Source of the DNA: Gibbula magus
Taxonomy: Eukaryota > Mollusca > Gastropoda > Trochida > Trochidae
Direction of reading: 5' to 3'
Assembly (NCBI GenBank): GCA_936450465.1
Contig: OW388296.1
Coordinates: 29,518,638-29,582,637, forward strand
DNA: 64,000 nt
In this document: positions 1 to 11,360 of the stretch, piece by piece
How positions within the stretch are numbered: position 1 is the first letter of the stretch
Layout: each line of letters starts with the position of its first letter
Made by a program: the position numbers and the translations under genes
Notes under the pieces: generated by a model
What the model was told of the DNA's origin: nothing
Databases searched by the model: none
Seen by the model: the letters and a program-made list of their open reading frames with translations, nothing else

Positions 1-213
1 CGATTTTGGACATTACTAACCTTATCTCATACAAGCTGCAGAGCATCTATTTTTATATTAAAACATTTATTGTACCACTAGAAACGTAAATTCTGTTACA
101 GTGAACTTAGTGACTATCAACCTTTTCCAAATTGTCTTTTACAATACTTTTGATATTTCATTCATATGAAGTGCGGAGCATCTATTTTTATATTGAAACA
201 TTTCCCGCACCAG

Positions 214-336
214 GTTGGCACGGGCTAAACTGTGACCTGAGTGTGAACGAATGCGCCAGCTATCCATGCGCCAACGACGGTCTTTGTATTGACAGACATA
301 AAGGATTCATCTGCGCATGCCTAAGTGGATATGAAG
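214..336 (+). CDS. Gene A exon: one EGF repeat
   Basis: Acceptor CCAG ends at 213; donor GTATTT starts at 337. Phase 1 in and out, the classic EGF-exon phase. It encodes the end of one EGF (GWHGLNCD) and most of a calcium-binding EGF ([15 protein letters not shown]...ACLSGYEG), which closes in the next exon with EFCE. The sequence before 214 is intron; no earlier exon is seen. Confidence 0.8.
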
Positions 337-3300
337 GTATTTGGACCAATTAAATTGTTTGAGTCTCCTCGTTCTTTGAACTGTACGCATGAAATTGCAC
401 ACTTCCGAATTTTTAGCATGGTTATCGTCGAATGGTGACTTGATTCATTCATAGTTTCTGCACTCTCGTTCCAGCATAAATTAAAGACGTTTCGAGCTTT
501 GATGCATAATACAACTTTTAAAAAAGGAAATTCGAACAATGGAATTACCTGCAACCAATATGAACTCGGGAACTGAATGTTTAAATTCTTGGACCGAGGT
601 CATCATTACTTTTATCACTTCATTTACATTTACTAGACTCATAAATCACATCTTTAAGTTTATTCAATAGTTTAGAACATATTAGGAAAGTTATCTATAT
701 TATGTACATGTTTGCTTATTGTGTTGTTTGTCGTCTACACGTTCATGGTGCATGACAAATTTTCTTTACATTATAATCGGCACAATTTATAACCTTACAA
801 CCTTTCTCACCATATAAAGCCATCCTGGGAACCAAGCCGTCTTGTTCTAATCAGAGTCAAAGCTGTAATTGGCAACGAACACTGTATTTTTGCGTGGGTA
901 ACAAAACGAATTGGGTAACTATTTTCGAAGCTTTCTTATGCATAGAACATGGCTTAGCACAAAGAGAGCTTCGAAACTCCAGGGTCAGATTTTAATGATG
1001 CATGCACGTAGATCTATACCCCCTGTTCTCTAGGTGAGTTTTGTGAACGAAGACTCGACCCTTGTGTCGTGAACCCTTGTCAACATGGCGGAGTGTGTAC
1101 CGACACAGGAGTCACCTACAACTGCACATGCGCGGAGGGTTGGACCGGAAGTGACTGCGGAACTGATGTGAATGAGTGTCAGGAGTCACCTTGTCTTTAC
1201 GGCGGTACCTGTATAGACTTGTCGGGAGATTTCCAATGTATCTGTTTGGAAGGGTACACTGGAAAATCATGTAACATTGATTTTGATGAATGTGCAAGTA
1301 ATCCATGTCATAATGACGCCAATTGCTCGGATATTGTCAACGGTTTTACGTGCGATTGTCAATTTGGATATTCAGGATCAACCTGTGACTATGAAATTGA
1401 TCACTGTGAAACTAATCCGTGTGAAAACAATGCCACGTGCAGAAGTTCCCCAAATGGCTATCAATGCGCATGCGCTAATGGATACACTGGATCCAAATGT
1501 GACGTTGAAATTAACCTTTGTTCAAGTCTGCCCTGCTTGAATGGCGCAACCTGTACTAACTTTCGGACCAACTTCACATGCGCATGTGTAGACGGGTTCT
1601 CTGGACCAAGATGTGAAATTAACATTGACGAATGCAGTTCTCTCCCCTGTCTGAATAACGCCACGTGTATTGATGGTGTGGCCAACGTAACGTGTGTTTG
1701 TATGAAAGGCTACACGGGACACTTCTGTGAAACAAATATTGACGACTGTACACTTGTGGTTTGTCAAAACAACGGAAGTTGTATTGATGGCGTCGGCTCT
1801 TACTCTTGTCAATGCAGAGATAATTTCAAAGGTGATATTTCTTTCATTCCTTGCATGCATACTGTACATTGCACCGTTGACGTTTCATTGCACTTCTTTA
1901 CTCTTATGATAAAGAACTAATTGGATAATATGCCAATACAGGAAAGATGGAGCTCAACGACACTGTAATATCAGAATATATTTCAACGATAGATATATTT
2001 TGATGTTATCATGTATGTATTTATTTTGTAAAATGTTACAGTGGAAATTTCAACATAACCATTCGAAGTTTAAGGATAGATAGTGAAAAGTATAGGGTAA
2101 ATGGTCCATTCGTCATCAGCTGATATATCGCCTTTCCTCATCAAATTTTATGTTATTGAAGTAATAATATCTTACAGGTACCCACTGTGAGATCATTATA
2201 ACAACACCAACTACAACCGCAACAACAAAATCATCATCAACAACCATCACCACAACAACAGATCATCTTACGACAAATCTTTCCTCTGCAACAACAAGAA
2301 CTACGTCAGGAACGTCAGCAGTACCAACGTCAGCAGTACCAACGTCAGCAACGCCTCATACGACAATCTTAGCGTCCACGTCACCAACGGCTCCTATGGC
2401 AATCCTAACGCCTACGTCACCAACGGCTCCTACGTCAACCCCTACGTCAACTCCAACGTCACCGTTCGACTATACTATTTCAACGATTGGTTCCTCTGAA
2501 ACATCCAGCTATGAACCTCTTGTAAAACGTATAACATCTGAGAAGGTGACAGGCCCATCCACCTCTCCTGTCAGTGTATTGGACAGTACCAACAGTACCG
2601 ACTTGGACTGTGACAACTGTACCATGGGTACTACTGAGGGATCCTTACCACCAACATCTACTGAAAAGGGTAGGCATAAAATTACATTAATTCTGATATT
2701 GAGTGTCTAATGATCTATCAAATTGTTATTTTGCGTTCTTTACAGATACGCTCATATAGGGAACACAAACTATTGATACCTATTATCTATTATATTATAT
2801 CTTATTTATGCATATTTATGATTTTACGACGTTTCTTTACAATCAAATGTAATAGCTGCCTATGATGATTAACGTAATAGTATATGCAACGATTTATAAT
2901 GGAGGATAGTACTGCAGTTCTGCAAATATAGGATATGGGAGCAGTTTGATATAAAGCACTGTATGTTTTATTATAACAATTTACCAATTTACGTATGAGG
3001 TACATCCTGGAAACCAGGGGTACTTTGTTTCGCTCGCTTCACTTTGAAACTAACCCCTGGATTCCTGGCTGCGCTGGGTTCACAAAAAAATGGAAAGTCC
3101 CTTTTGCTAATTATAGCACACCAATGGCGAACCGTGTTTCTAAATTCTCCTTGGCGTAACCAAATAAGGAGGTAAATTATTTTTTTATTTTGGAATTTTC
3201 AGTTATTCATTTAAAAATATATTGTAGCCTATAAGATATCCTAACACTCCACCCGATTGGGAAAAGAACAAATCTAAAATCAGCGATTGAATATCGAAAA

Positions 3301-6300
3301 AAACTCGAAAAAACTCCGAAATTACTCCCAACGGACGCACAGATACCCATTCTATCGGAAACTTGTAATGTCGAAACGTTCTTATTATGTTTTAAACGAA
3401 TTATCGACGAAAATCGACAAATCGCCTAAGGATTTCATTAAGCAACTCCTGTGTATGACGTCACATCGCTAACGAAAGCTAACGGCGGCCCGGCACACTG
3501 TTTAAGGATTGGGATAATCAGCTGGCCAATTTTACTCACTTTGAATGGCCATATCTTAGTAAGTAGCTGACGCTTCGAAATAATCTTATGTGTTTTGTTT
3601 ACTTGAAAGCATTGTCTGTATGAATGAACGAATCAACATAGAAAAAAGGAGAGAGATTCTATTATCTTTAAACAATGACCTTGAAGCGAGCGACATTTGT
3701 TCATATAAGTTCTAACATTAACTCCTGCCCATAATGTCCACTCATTCTAAAAAGAACATATATATGGCATGAGATTGAACGAGCGCTTGCCAGCGGAGCA
3801 GATTTCGCACATTGTTGAAATATCAGAAGTATTTTGTGTCATGTACTGACAATGACAAACATTCGCGCATTTTAAAATAATTTGCATACATTAATAATAC
3901 GTCATTAAACATAAACTTAACGTAATAACATGATAGACTTTGGACAACAAAATGTGTTGTTATAGATTGTCAATAAATTTATGATACATATATGCAATGA
4001 ACAATATACACAGAAAAGGTGAAATAATGCAATAATGCACTGAAAATGAAGCCTCGGTGTCATAACGAACGGCAGTCATTGTTGTCCACGTAAACTCCAC
4101 GGGGAAGGGCGTGTATAAAAGGGAAAGCGCTGATTGGATCTATAGAAAAGCCATAGACATTTCTGTGATTGGTAGTTATATTTAACGCGCGTCGAGCCTT
4201 TTTCCACCTAGGTCTCCAGGGGTTAGTTTCAAAGTGAAGCGAGCGAAACAAAGTACCCCTGGTTTCCAGGATGTATGAGGTACAAAACCATGGATCCCAA
4301 GTTTATGAATCTCTGGTATCGTCATGGTGAATTTTTACATTTCGGGTTATGGTAAAACTTTCATAGGACGAAAGACACCTGATACAAATTTTAAAATCGT
4401 CTCTTATCCACAATTGATTTCTCTTAAAAATAAAGTCGATTTGGTAAACCGGTGTTGACTTTTCTTACCTGTGTTGTGTGACGATATAATCCCTCAGTAT
4501 CCTATTATCTATTCAACAAGGTAAATCACAATATTCTGCACACGGAATATGTCATTGTATATCTTTGATGACAAAGATCGGGTAGCGGCTGGCCTGTAGC
4601 AATTTGAGGTCATATCAACACAAGCGCGCTTTTCTGCAACCAAACATCGATAGTGTGTCAGAGTTTCTTTGTGTAAGCATTGTATAATACCTGGAGCTCT
4701 CAAGGAAACGCCCTTCACTATGCAATCCGTATCATTATTATTATGAATATATGACGTACTTTCGTAAGGCCTAAAGAAATTCGACCTGTCGAATTTTTAA
4801 AAGCGTATTCAGTGAAGTTCACTTTTTCAGACTGGTGTATAAAGTCACTGAACAGTAAAACTAACATGTGTCGCAAGATGTTTGTGATTTTCAAGTGAAG
4901 CGTGACAAGACATAGGCCTACGCCTAGTTCAAAGGTTTAAATTTAGTGTTGTTAAAGGGACACATTTACCAGTAAACAGAAAAGAATAGAATCTCCTCCT
5001 GAAATAACACCCCACATCAAAGACAGACCGCTAGTCCCCTTCAATTTTCAGAAAGTCGCCTAAACGCGAAGACCCACTTTTGCTTTGGAAGATATCATTG
5101 ATTTAACACTAATGCAATTAACGTAAATTTTATTTAAATGTCTAAGCTTATCGGATGGAAGGGTCCTTGATGTGAGTCATATCATCTTGTAAAGCTACTG
5201 CTATAGTCAGGTGTTGTGTACTGATCAATGACTCGTTCCTTGATTGTAAATGATTGATTGGTGCCATGAAGACCATATTTTGATTTCTCATGCATCACGT
5301 GCCTATGGTAAGATTGAAGTGAAGTGAAGCTTAACAATTAATTACACAAATGATCTTCTTGGGAATATTCATGGCAGAGTCGATTTTGGTGATCATGACA
5401 TTGTTTTTATAATTTTTGGTGTAATAATTTGCGCGGGGGATCATGTGGCCCTGGTGACAATTACTTGTATGACTTTTAATCATTATGCAATATTTGTTTC
5501 AGCCCCTGAGATCTGTTTCCCGATTTACGTCAAGGGGAAATTGGAGTCTCGCGACCAATTGGATTTGAACGAGAAAATTGCCGACTTGCTGAAAAAATAC
5601 TCGGGAATATCCGGCAATGTTCGGGTAGTCAGTGATCTCGCTTACTTCAATGACGAAGAGGGGTATGTGAACCACATATTACTATCCTTGTACAAGCTCA
5701 TTATCCACTGAATAAGTTATGCTGTCTTTTACATAACGGTGAAGAGTTTTTACCGTCGCGATATTGTTATTGGTATTATCAACTTTAATTGCTAATGAAA
5801 TAATCAAGCTACTAAAACAAATAAACTGTTTCATATGGAAATGTCATTAAACCAGTAACTAAGAGGTTTCTCTCGTCGACTGGACGCAATCTGGCCTTTT
5901 GCATTACGTGAGATGAAAACACGCTGTAGTTTTACCGACTCGTAGCACCAATCACCAATGTCCTGTTGTGCCGTAGTAAGAGGTTTTCCCGACTCGTAGC
6001 ACCAATCACCAATGTCCTGTTGTGCCGTAGTAAGAGGTTTTCCCGACTCGTAGCACCAATCAACAATGTCCTGTTGTGCCGTAGTAAGAGGTTTTCCCGA
6101 CTCGCAGCACCAATCAACAATGTCCTGTTGTGCCGTAGTAAGAGGTTTTCCCCGACTCGTAGCACCAATCAACAATGTCCTGTTGTGCCGTAGAGAGGTT
6201 TTCCCGACTCGCAGCACCAATCAACAATGTCCTGTTGTGCCGTAGAGAGGTTTTCCCGACTCGTAGCACCAATCAACAATATCCTGCTGTGCCGTAGAGA

Positions 6301-9300
6301 GGTTTTCCCGACTCGTAGCACCATTGTTTTTCTCATTGTTTTTATTATACCCCCGACCTAAAAAGGTCGGGGGTATATAGTAATACCAATGATTCCGTCC
6401 GTCCGTTCTTCTGTCCGTCCGTCTGTCCTTCCGTCCGTCCGTCCTTCCGTCCGAAGATAATTTTTGTCCGATCGTTTACAGAAAAACTATTCATCTCATC
6501 CTTTTCAAATTTGGTACATGTCTTGTCCACCACTAGGAGAGGTGCAGTGCGAAGTTTAAACCGAATTGGTGAATTTTTGAATTTTTGACGAATTTTTTAA
6601 ATTTTTAACTTAGTCAAATTCTGAGCATTTTTTGTCCGATCGATTACAGAAAAAATATTCATCTCATCCTTTTCAAATTTGGTACATGTCTTGTACACCA
6701 CTAGGAGAGGTGCAGTGCGAAGTTTAAACCGAATTGGTGAATTTTTGAATTTTTTGTGAATTTTTTTATTTTTTAACTTGGTCATATTATGAGCATTTTT
6801 TGTCCGATCGATTACAGAAAAGCTATTCATCTCATCCTTTTCAAATTTGGCACATGTATGTCTTCTTCACCACAAGGAGATTTGGTGAATTTTGAATTTT
6901 TGGCGATTTTCAATATTCTTTACTTCATCATATTCGGAGCTAGAATGAATGAAGCTACTTCTGTGTTGTGATTTGTGGTCAGTGATCAGTGGTAATAGCA
7001 GTAGTGTATTATGTTACCCATACCTTTTCAAGTTACTATTATTCCTTTTTTTACGTAAACCACCTTTTTTACATGAAGATCGACACTTGTCCTACCCTTT
7101 TCACAAACAGTTTAATCTTAGCAATTACATTTCATAGCTCATCAATTCTTAGGTGTGCAGACACCTCTCTCTTTAAGTAAAATAATGACGTCAAACTTTA
7201 ACAGTCGGGGGTATTAGTGAGCCACAATCACTTTTTTGCTTGTTTTACAATAGATGTCTTTATGAAATTGTCAAATATTGAATAATCAAAATATGACCCT
7301 CAGTAATATGTTTCAACAACTTTATTTTAATTATGTATTAATAAGATATGTGTGACATGGGAATATCCTCTCGAATGTCGTTTAAACAAAATACCCCGAC
7401 TGAACCCTGTCTTTTAGTTTCATTTTGCAAAGTGAGATTCGAAGCGTAATTCATCAGCCAGAGCGTTTACCGACTGACCTGCTGCAGGATAATGTCAGTC
7501 GTCTTATATTCTGTTATGGTAAAAGTAAAAAGCAACTAATAATCTTAAAAACGATTTATACATGTACTCATCCACCAATTTCTAAATGAAAGCATTGCAA
7601 GAGTTTTCCTCCGAATTAGCGACCTGACACCTCGCGAAATCGTAACAAACTCTGTTCAACTGCAGTCTGTTGGGTTTTATGCCGTAACGGTTTGGGACCA
7701 GATCATAATTTACAATATATATGATTTGGATAATGTAAGAAGACATATATGGTAGTTATATATGGTATCATAACTGATAAGATGTTGCTATGCATCCCCT
7801 GAATCACGTGATTCTAAACTACGCATTCATTTCACTGTGAAGACAATGGATATCAACCTAGGTCAGCCCTCTTTAATCAATGAGCGTCCACATATTATAC
7901 AATGAGGCATTTATGAACCATCCATTGTTATCCACAGTGGAGCGGTGACCGAGATTTCAATAAACGTCACAATTGGAGGACAACGACTTCGTCGAGATGA
8001 CATTGCCGAAGTTTGCCGAAGTTTTCCAATTGACAACTTCCTGAACGACTTCCCCTATCCCATATACATTGGGGCTGTCTTCCCGAATTCGAAGAGTTCA
8101 AAACAAACAGTCGCTGAGGTAAAAAAAACAAACTGGACATAATATTTTTATATGGTGTGAGATATTTAAAAATAAAATCCAAGTTTTGAAAACAAAATTA
8201 ATATAGCAAGGGATTTTCTGATTTTACTAATTTTTTTCTTTCCTTGTGTCCTTAATTTTTCTTTGAAAATTCATAGCTTAACATTGATGCAGAAAGCACA
8301 TATGTATAACAATGCAACTACATATTTTGTAAATCATCAACGGTAAATAATGTAAACATGTTATAATTGTGGTTACATTATCTGTTAGAGTGATGAATTT
8401 ACCGTCATTTTACAATAAGAAACTTAACCTCAACTATAGAATACAATCTGCCTATCTATCTGCTAGAGTATCAGATGACAGGTGAAGTTTAGCGCAAATA
8501 TGTTGCGCAACAGAGATGAACGACCAGTTTTCCATATGTGTGTGAACGAAGTTGCGCAACATATTTGCGCTAAACTTCACCTGTGATCAGATCAGTTTGA
8601 GACGAATCCTTTGTTACTTGTAATGTTAGCTCATAACGTCGACATTCAAACATAAGAAACCGTCAAATCGCTGTTTCCAACTGACTTGACTGAACTGTAA
8701 CCGACCCGTGGCGTGTTCAGTAAAGTAACTGCCCACTAATCGCTGAAGTAGCGCTCGATACAGCAGTTGTATTTTTAGCAAATAAATACGTTTTATTGGT
8801 CTCCCATAACTCTGTATATAATGAGGGGCTCGTTGCGGGTTTATGATTGTTTACCATGTACTTAAACCTGCTACTGTAATGAGGACAGTCTGTAATAGAC
8901 AATCTGTCTGTCTGTCAGTCTTGAGCGGGCTCGTTCAGAAAGGGTACCAATGCGTACGATCATTTTGTTACTATGGTTAAATTCTTAGTTTCGTCTCTAT
9001 GACAAACCACCCCGAAGTCTAAAGTAGCAGTGTTATCATTTTGTTACATGTTCATGTATGCAATTCTCTCCTTACACGTAACTTCAGACATTACTCCTGT
9101 TCTAATATGAATCTCCATTCTCTTCCCACAGAGGTTACTCCCTTCAGATTTTCGATCGTAGGATCGGAAATCTGAACGGAGTAACCTCTGTGGGAAGAGA
9201 ATGGTGAATCTCGTACTACATAAACAGTTAACTGGGATAGTTTACAGCCCGGATTGGCTTCTGTATTGCCAGCAAATAAAGCAATATTTATTTGACTAAC

Positions 9301-10607
9301 GAATATCAGTCGGTGGAAGGAAATTAAAAGGATCAACTTGAAACTGGAACTGAAAAGTTCACCGAAAATAAGAAATTGTCAATGGGAGATGCAATATATG
9401 CATTAACCTTATATACATTTGTATTAATTACAATGACCCACTTATAGATATGTATGTATGTCTTTTTTAGATACGTATGTATGCATCGCAATCGAGAGGT
9501 TACTGTCGTTTACCCAAAGGTTATGAAAAAGACATCAGCTTTCTCAATTTTCAGTATTTAGTTACACAACTGAAATATTAATGCGCCAATCACAATTTTT
9601 TACCATTCGGACCACAAAACCTTCAAATTAGAACAGAGGATATATGGGAAAACAGAACTTGAGTAATCTCATTGAGAAGATAATACATCCGTGAGGTGGA
9701 CATTTCCTGAGACGTTATACCGATAACGTTACATCTGGCAGCTAGATTTTCATTATCTGACTTGAGTATCTTCTACTCTACAGGACAGTACCACCTTCAC
9801 AGCCGCCATGATCTCCGTCGCTGGGGTAATGGTCATAGCAGTTGTCGCCCTTGTTGCATTCGTCATCTACCGGAAACGGAAGTAAGCTTTCTGAGATGTA
9901 CATGTCTTATACAGGTCGGTGTGGAGATATGTAAATGTGATTGTTTATGCTTCTTTCGAGCCTTTAACAATATTATATTTAAATATTTAAACGTAAATTT
10001 ACTCACAAGGGCGTTTATCGCTGATAACAGCTTAGAGAGAAACATACGCCTGTAGTTGTAATTTTAAAATAAAATTATTATTGTTTTTTCACGTTTTTGC
10101 AGGCCACAAGCCCAAAGTACATAACATTTCAATAATGCGATTACGAATGTTTTTTTAATTTTATATTTTATTTTTGTAGGCATACTTTCTTTTAAAGGCG
10201 CTGTAGCACGTTTTTTTCGCTCAAATAAGTCGATGAAATGTATTTTAAAATAATGTCAACAATAGCAAAACACCCTTCTCTCTTCGGAAAACCAAGTTAC
10301 AAATGAGTGTACATGGTTTCTATCTATCTAAACTATCATTATAAATGAGAAATTTGAACAAATAAAATTTGCCAAAAAACGTGCTACAGCGCCTTTAAAC
10401 GCTATTGGTCAGCGATACGTGAATTCACATACGTGTATGTGTGTAAGATACCAACAAAAGGTATTTTCTCTCCCGTGTTTCAGAGATCACAAGTTCCCCA
10501 CTACAGACCGCTTCTCTGTGGATGAGGGCACGAGTCAGTTCGAGAATCAGCTCTACATGCAGCCAGAACGCTATGGAGTCCAGAACAGAGCTTATATCAT
10601 TGAGTAG
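214..10607 (+). CDS. Gene A: EGF-repeat, mucin-stalk, SEA-like type I membrane protein (5' partial)
   Basis: Spliced gene with seven exons in the window: 214-336, 1034-1831, 2178-2669, 5503-5662, 7938-8118, 9784-9881 and 10484-10607. Phases agree at every junction (1,1,1,2,0,2), giving 657 residues plus a TAG stop; earlier exons lie outside. In order: end of one EGF and eight further EGF repeats (mostly calcium-binding type, D-x-D/N-E/D-C), a Ser/Thr/Pro stalk of about 160 residues, a SEA-like module of about 110 residues, one membrane helix followed by YRKRK, and a 41-residue tail ending in AYIIE. Five EGFs carry the C-x4-S/T-C O-fucose consensus known from Notch and its ligands. It is probably a cell-surface adhesion or signalling protein. 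No DSL domain is visible, but the N-terminus is missing. The juxtamembrane module loosely recalls that of Jagged/Serrate, so a Notch-ligand origin is possible but unproven. Confidence 0.85.
337..2177 (+). other. Gene A introns between EGF exons and stalk exon
   Basis: Two introns, 337-1033 and 1832-2177. Apart from splice sites I see no gene, RNA or clear repeat; the sequence is AT-rich and unstructured by eye. Confidence 0.6.
1034..1831 (+). CDS. Gene A exon: seven EGF repeats
   Basis: Long 798-nt exon, phase 1 in and out, acceptor TCTCTAG and donor GTGATA. It encodes seven six-cysteine EGF repeats (CVVNPC, CQESPC, CASNPC, CETNPC, CSSLPC, CSSLPC, CTLVVC); the last is closed by HCE in the next exon. 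Linkers DVNEC, DFDEC, EIDHC, EINLC, NIDEC and NIDDC are of calcium-binding type. The O-fucose pattern C-x4-S/T-C is present in CLYGGTC, CENNATC, CLNGATC, CLNNATC and CQNNGSC. Seven repeats in one exon suggests intron loss or internal duplication. Confidence 0.92.
2178..2669 (+). CDS. Gene A exon: Ser/Thr/Pro-rich mucin-like stalk
   Basis: Exon of 492 nt, phase 1 in and out, acceptor TTACAG and donor GTAGGC. It opens with the last EGF cysteine (GTHCE). The rest is about 155 residues dominated by Thr, Ser and Pro with short repeats (TSAVP twice, ATPH, TSPTAP twice, TSTP), typical of an O-glycosylated stalk. A small Cys pair (DLDCDNC) and N-glycosylation sequons (NST, NCT) lie near the end. Confidence 0.8.
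2993..4283. mobile_element. Non-autonomous MULE-like transposon with 11-bp target duplication
   Basis: The element spans 3004-4272. Its ends are inverted repeats of about 60 bp, nearly perfect: left begins ATCCTGGAAACCAGGGGTAC, right ends with the reverse complement. The 11-bp direct repeat GTATGAGGTAC flanks both sides (2993-3003 and 4273-4283). Long inverted ends with 9-11 bp duplications are typical of Mutator-like elements. The interior shows no transposase reading frame. It sits in the gene A intron 2670-5502; the rest of that intron is unremarkable. Confidence 0.85.
5503..5662 (+). CDS. Gene A exon: SEA-like module, first half
   Basis: Exon of 160 nt, phase 1 in and 2 out, acceptor TTTCAG and strong donor GTATGT. 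It reads [16 protein letters not shown] then an amphipathic helix-like stretch ([14 protein letters not shown]) and a hydrophobic strand ([11 protein letters not shown]). Together with the next exon this gives the strand-helix-strand order of SEA domains, which often sit between a mucin stalk and the membrane. The SEA assignment is inferred from size, position and pattern, not from a profile search. Confidence 0.7.
5936..6323. repeat. 54-bp minisatellite, eight units
   Basis: Units start with CGACTCGTAGCACCAATCA at 5936, 5990, 6044, 6098, 6153, 6205, 6257 and 6309. The first four steps are 54-55 bp; later units lose TA from GTAGTAAGAGG and are 52 bp. The open frames across it on both strands are by-products of the repeat. 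It lies in the gene A intron 5663-7937. Confidence 0.95.
6345..7216. mobile_element. Repeat bounded by GTCGGGGGTAT ends, with CCGT simple repeat and three internal ~165-bp units
   Basis: It starts with a short palindrome around CCCCCGACC/GGTCGGGGG (6350-6373), then a (CCGT)n-like stretch (6397-6455). Three diverging copies follow of a unit with TTTTTGTCCGATCG and TTCATCTCATCCTTTTCAAA (about 6467, 6630 and 6797). It closes near CAGTCGGGGGTATTAG (7202-7217). Class unknown; probably a non-coding dispersed element in the intron. Confidence 0.6.
7938..8118 (+). CDS. Gene A exon: SEA-like module, second half
   Basis: Exon of 181 nt, phase 2 in and 0 out, acceptor CCACAG and donor GTAAAA. It reads [15 protein letters not shown], then a helix-like stretch ([12 protein letters not shown]) and YPIYIGAVF. 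The GG-A followed by alternating hydrophobics sits where autocleaving SEA domains carry G-S-V-V-V; here Ser is Ala, so self-cleavage is doubtful. The intron falls at that position. Confidence 0.72.
8479..8583. repeat. Perfect 33-bp inverted repeat (hairpin)
   Basis: The left arm 8479-8511 starts CAGGTGAAGTTTAGCGCAAA; its exact reverse complement is at 8551-8583, with a 39-nt loop. It lies in the gene A intron 8119-9783. Probably a small inverted-repeat insertion; a structured RNA is possible. Confidence 0.9.
9114..9204. repeat. Near-perfect 91-bp hairpin
   Basis: The left arm begins CCATTCTCTTCCCACAGAGG and pairs with CCTCTGTGGGAAGAGAATGG at the right end, with only a few mismatches near the centre at about 9159. 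TGAATCT flanks both sides (9107-9113, 9205-9211), a possible target duplication. It is a fold-back element or a hairpin-RNA candidate in the gene A intron 8119-9783. Confidence 0.88.
9784..9881 (+). CDS. Gene A exon: transmembrane segment
   Basis: Exon of 98 nt, phase 0 in and 2 out, acceptor CTACAG and donor GTAAGC. It encodes DSTTFTAAM, a hydrophobic helix of about 23 residues ([20 protein letters not shown]) and a basic stop-transfer RKRK. Length and both phases match the transmembrane exon of gene B (30007-30104). Confidence 0.9.
10192..10398 (+). mobile_element. TTAA mini-transposon, copy 1 (short form)
   Basis: TTAA at both ends and inverted ends AGGCGCTGTAGCACGTTTTT. At 207 bp it is an internally deleted member of the ~360-bp family described at 28945. 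It lies in the last gene A intron; the remainder of 9882-10483 holds nothing else I recognise. Confidence 0.9.
10484..10607 (+). CDS. Gene A last exon: short cytoplasmic tail and stop
   Basis: Acceptor TTTCAG ends at 10483. The first A completes Lys, then 40 residues run to TAG at 10605-10607. The tail includes [13 protein letters not shown] and ends in NRAYIIE, with three Tyr that could be trafficking or phosphorylation sites. The end resembles a PDZ-type C-terminus but has a final Glu instead of a hydrophobic residue. The 3'UTR may run to an AATAAA at 11571-11576, uncertain. Confidence 0.85.
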
Positions 10608-11360
10608 CCGGCAGTCTGTAGGGGGATCTCCAGTTCGACCCTCAAATGTTCAGCATTACATGTTCAGCCCTTGGGTCATGTGTAACATATGTGTTACAAT
10701 GCAAAACAGAACATGTTTAAGTGCTTTTAATATAAGAACATTTAATACCGTCACAAGCTAAATCTTCTTTCTTTAATTGGTCATATGACTGATAAATTTG
10801 AACAAAAACATTGTCAACGAGTTAAAGGGAGAATGAATTATTTCACAGGCGTCCACTGCTCGGAATGAATTGTTAATTTAACCCATGTCAGACGTGAAAA
10901 CACTGGGAGTTAGGAGTATTTTTACAATTCCAAAATATTTTCCGTTATATTGGTAAAGATTTTGCAGTGCTCAACCATCGGGTTTGTTACACATATTTAC
11001 GATCGGCTTGAAATTGATTCTTCCTGTCACGTGCGTCCCAATTATTTCACGTTATGCGAGTCGGCTGTCTTACCCTCGCCTTGCAAGTGCATTGTTGCAC
11101 TATCCATGTTCTGCACGTGCTCTTCGCGTTTGTGAAGAAGCGCATTATTCATAATGACAAACAATTTCAAACCGTTGATTTAGCAAGCGAAAGGTTGATA
11201 GTTCGCAACAAAAGCATCAATACTACAAAAAAAACATTCCTCTGGTAGATCCCGAATTCAAAGCTCTAAAACATCACATCCCTCTTAAGTTGGAGAGTCC
11301 ACGTGCAATGATGTCTTGCAAAAGCATCATCCATTGTTTACACAAACGTCATGTGATCAA

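Noticed and set aside
5831..6220. 129-codon minus-strand frame with repeated residues
   Set aside because: By-product of the 54-bp minisatellite, whose length is a multiple of three; lies inside a gene A intron.
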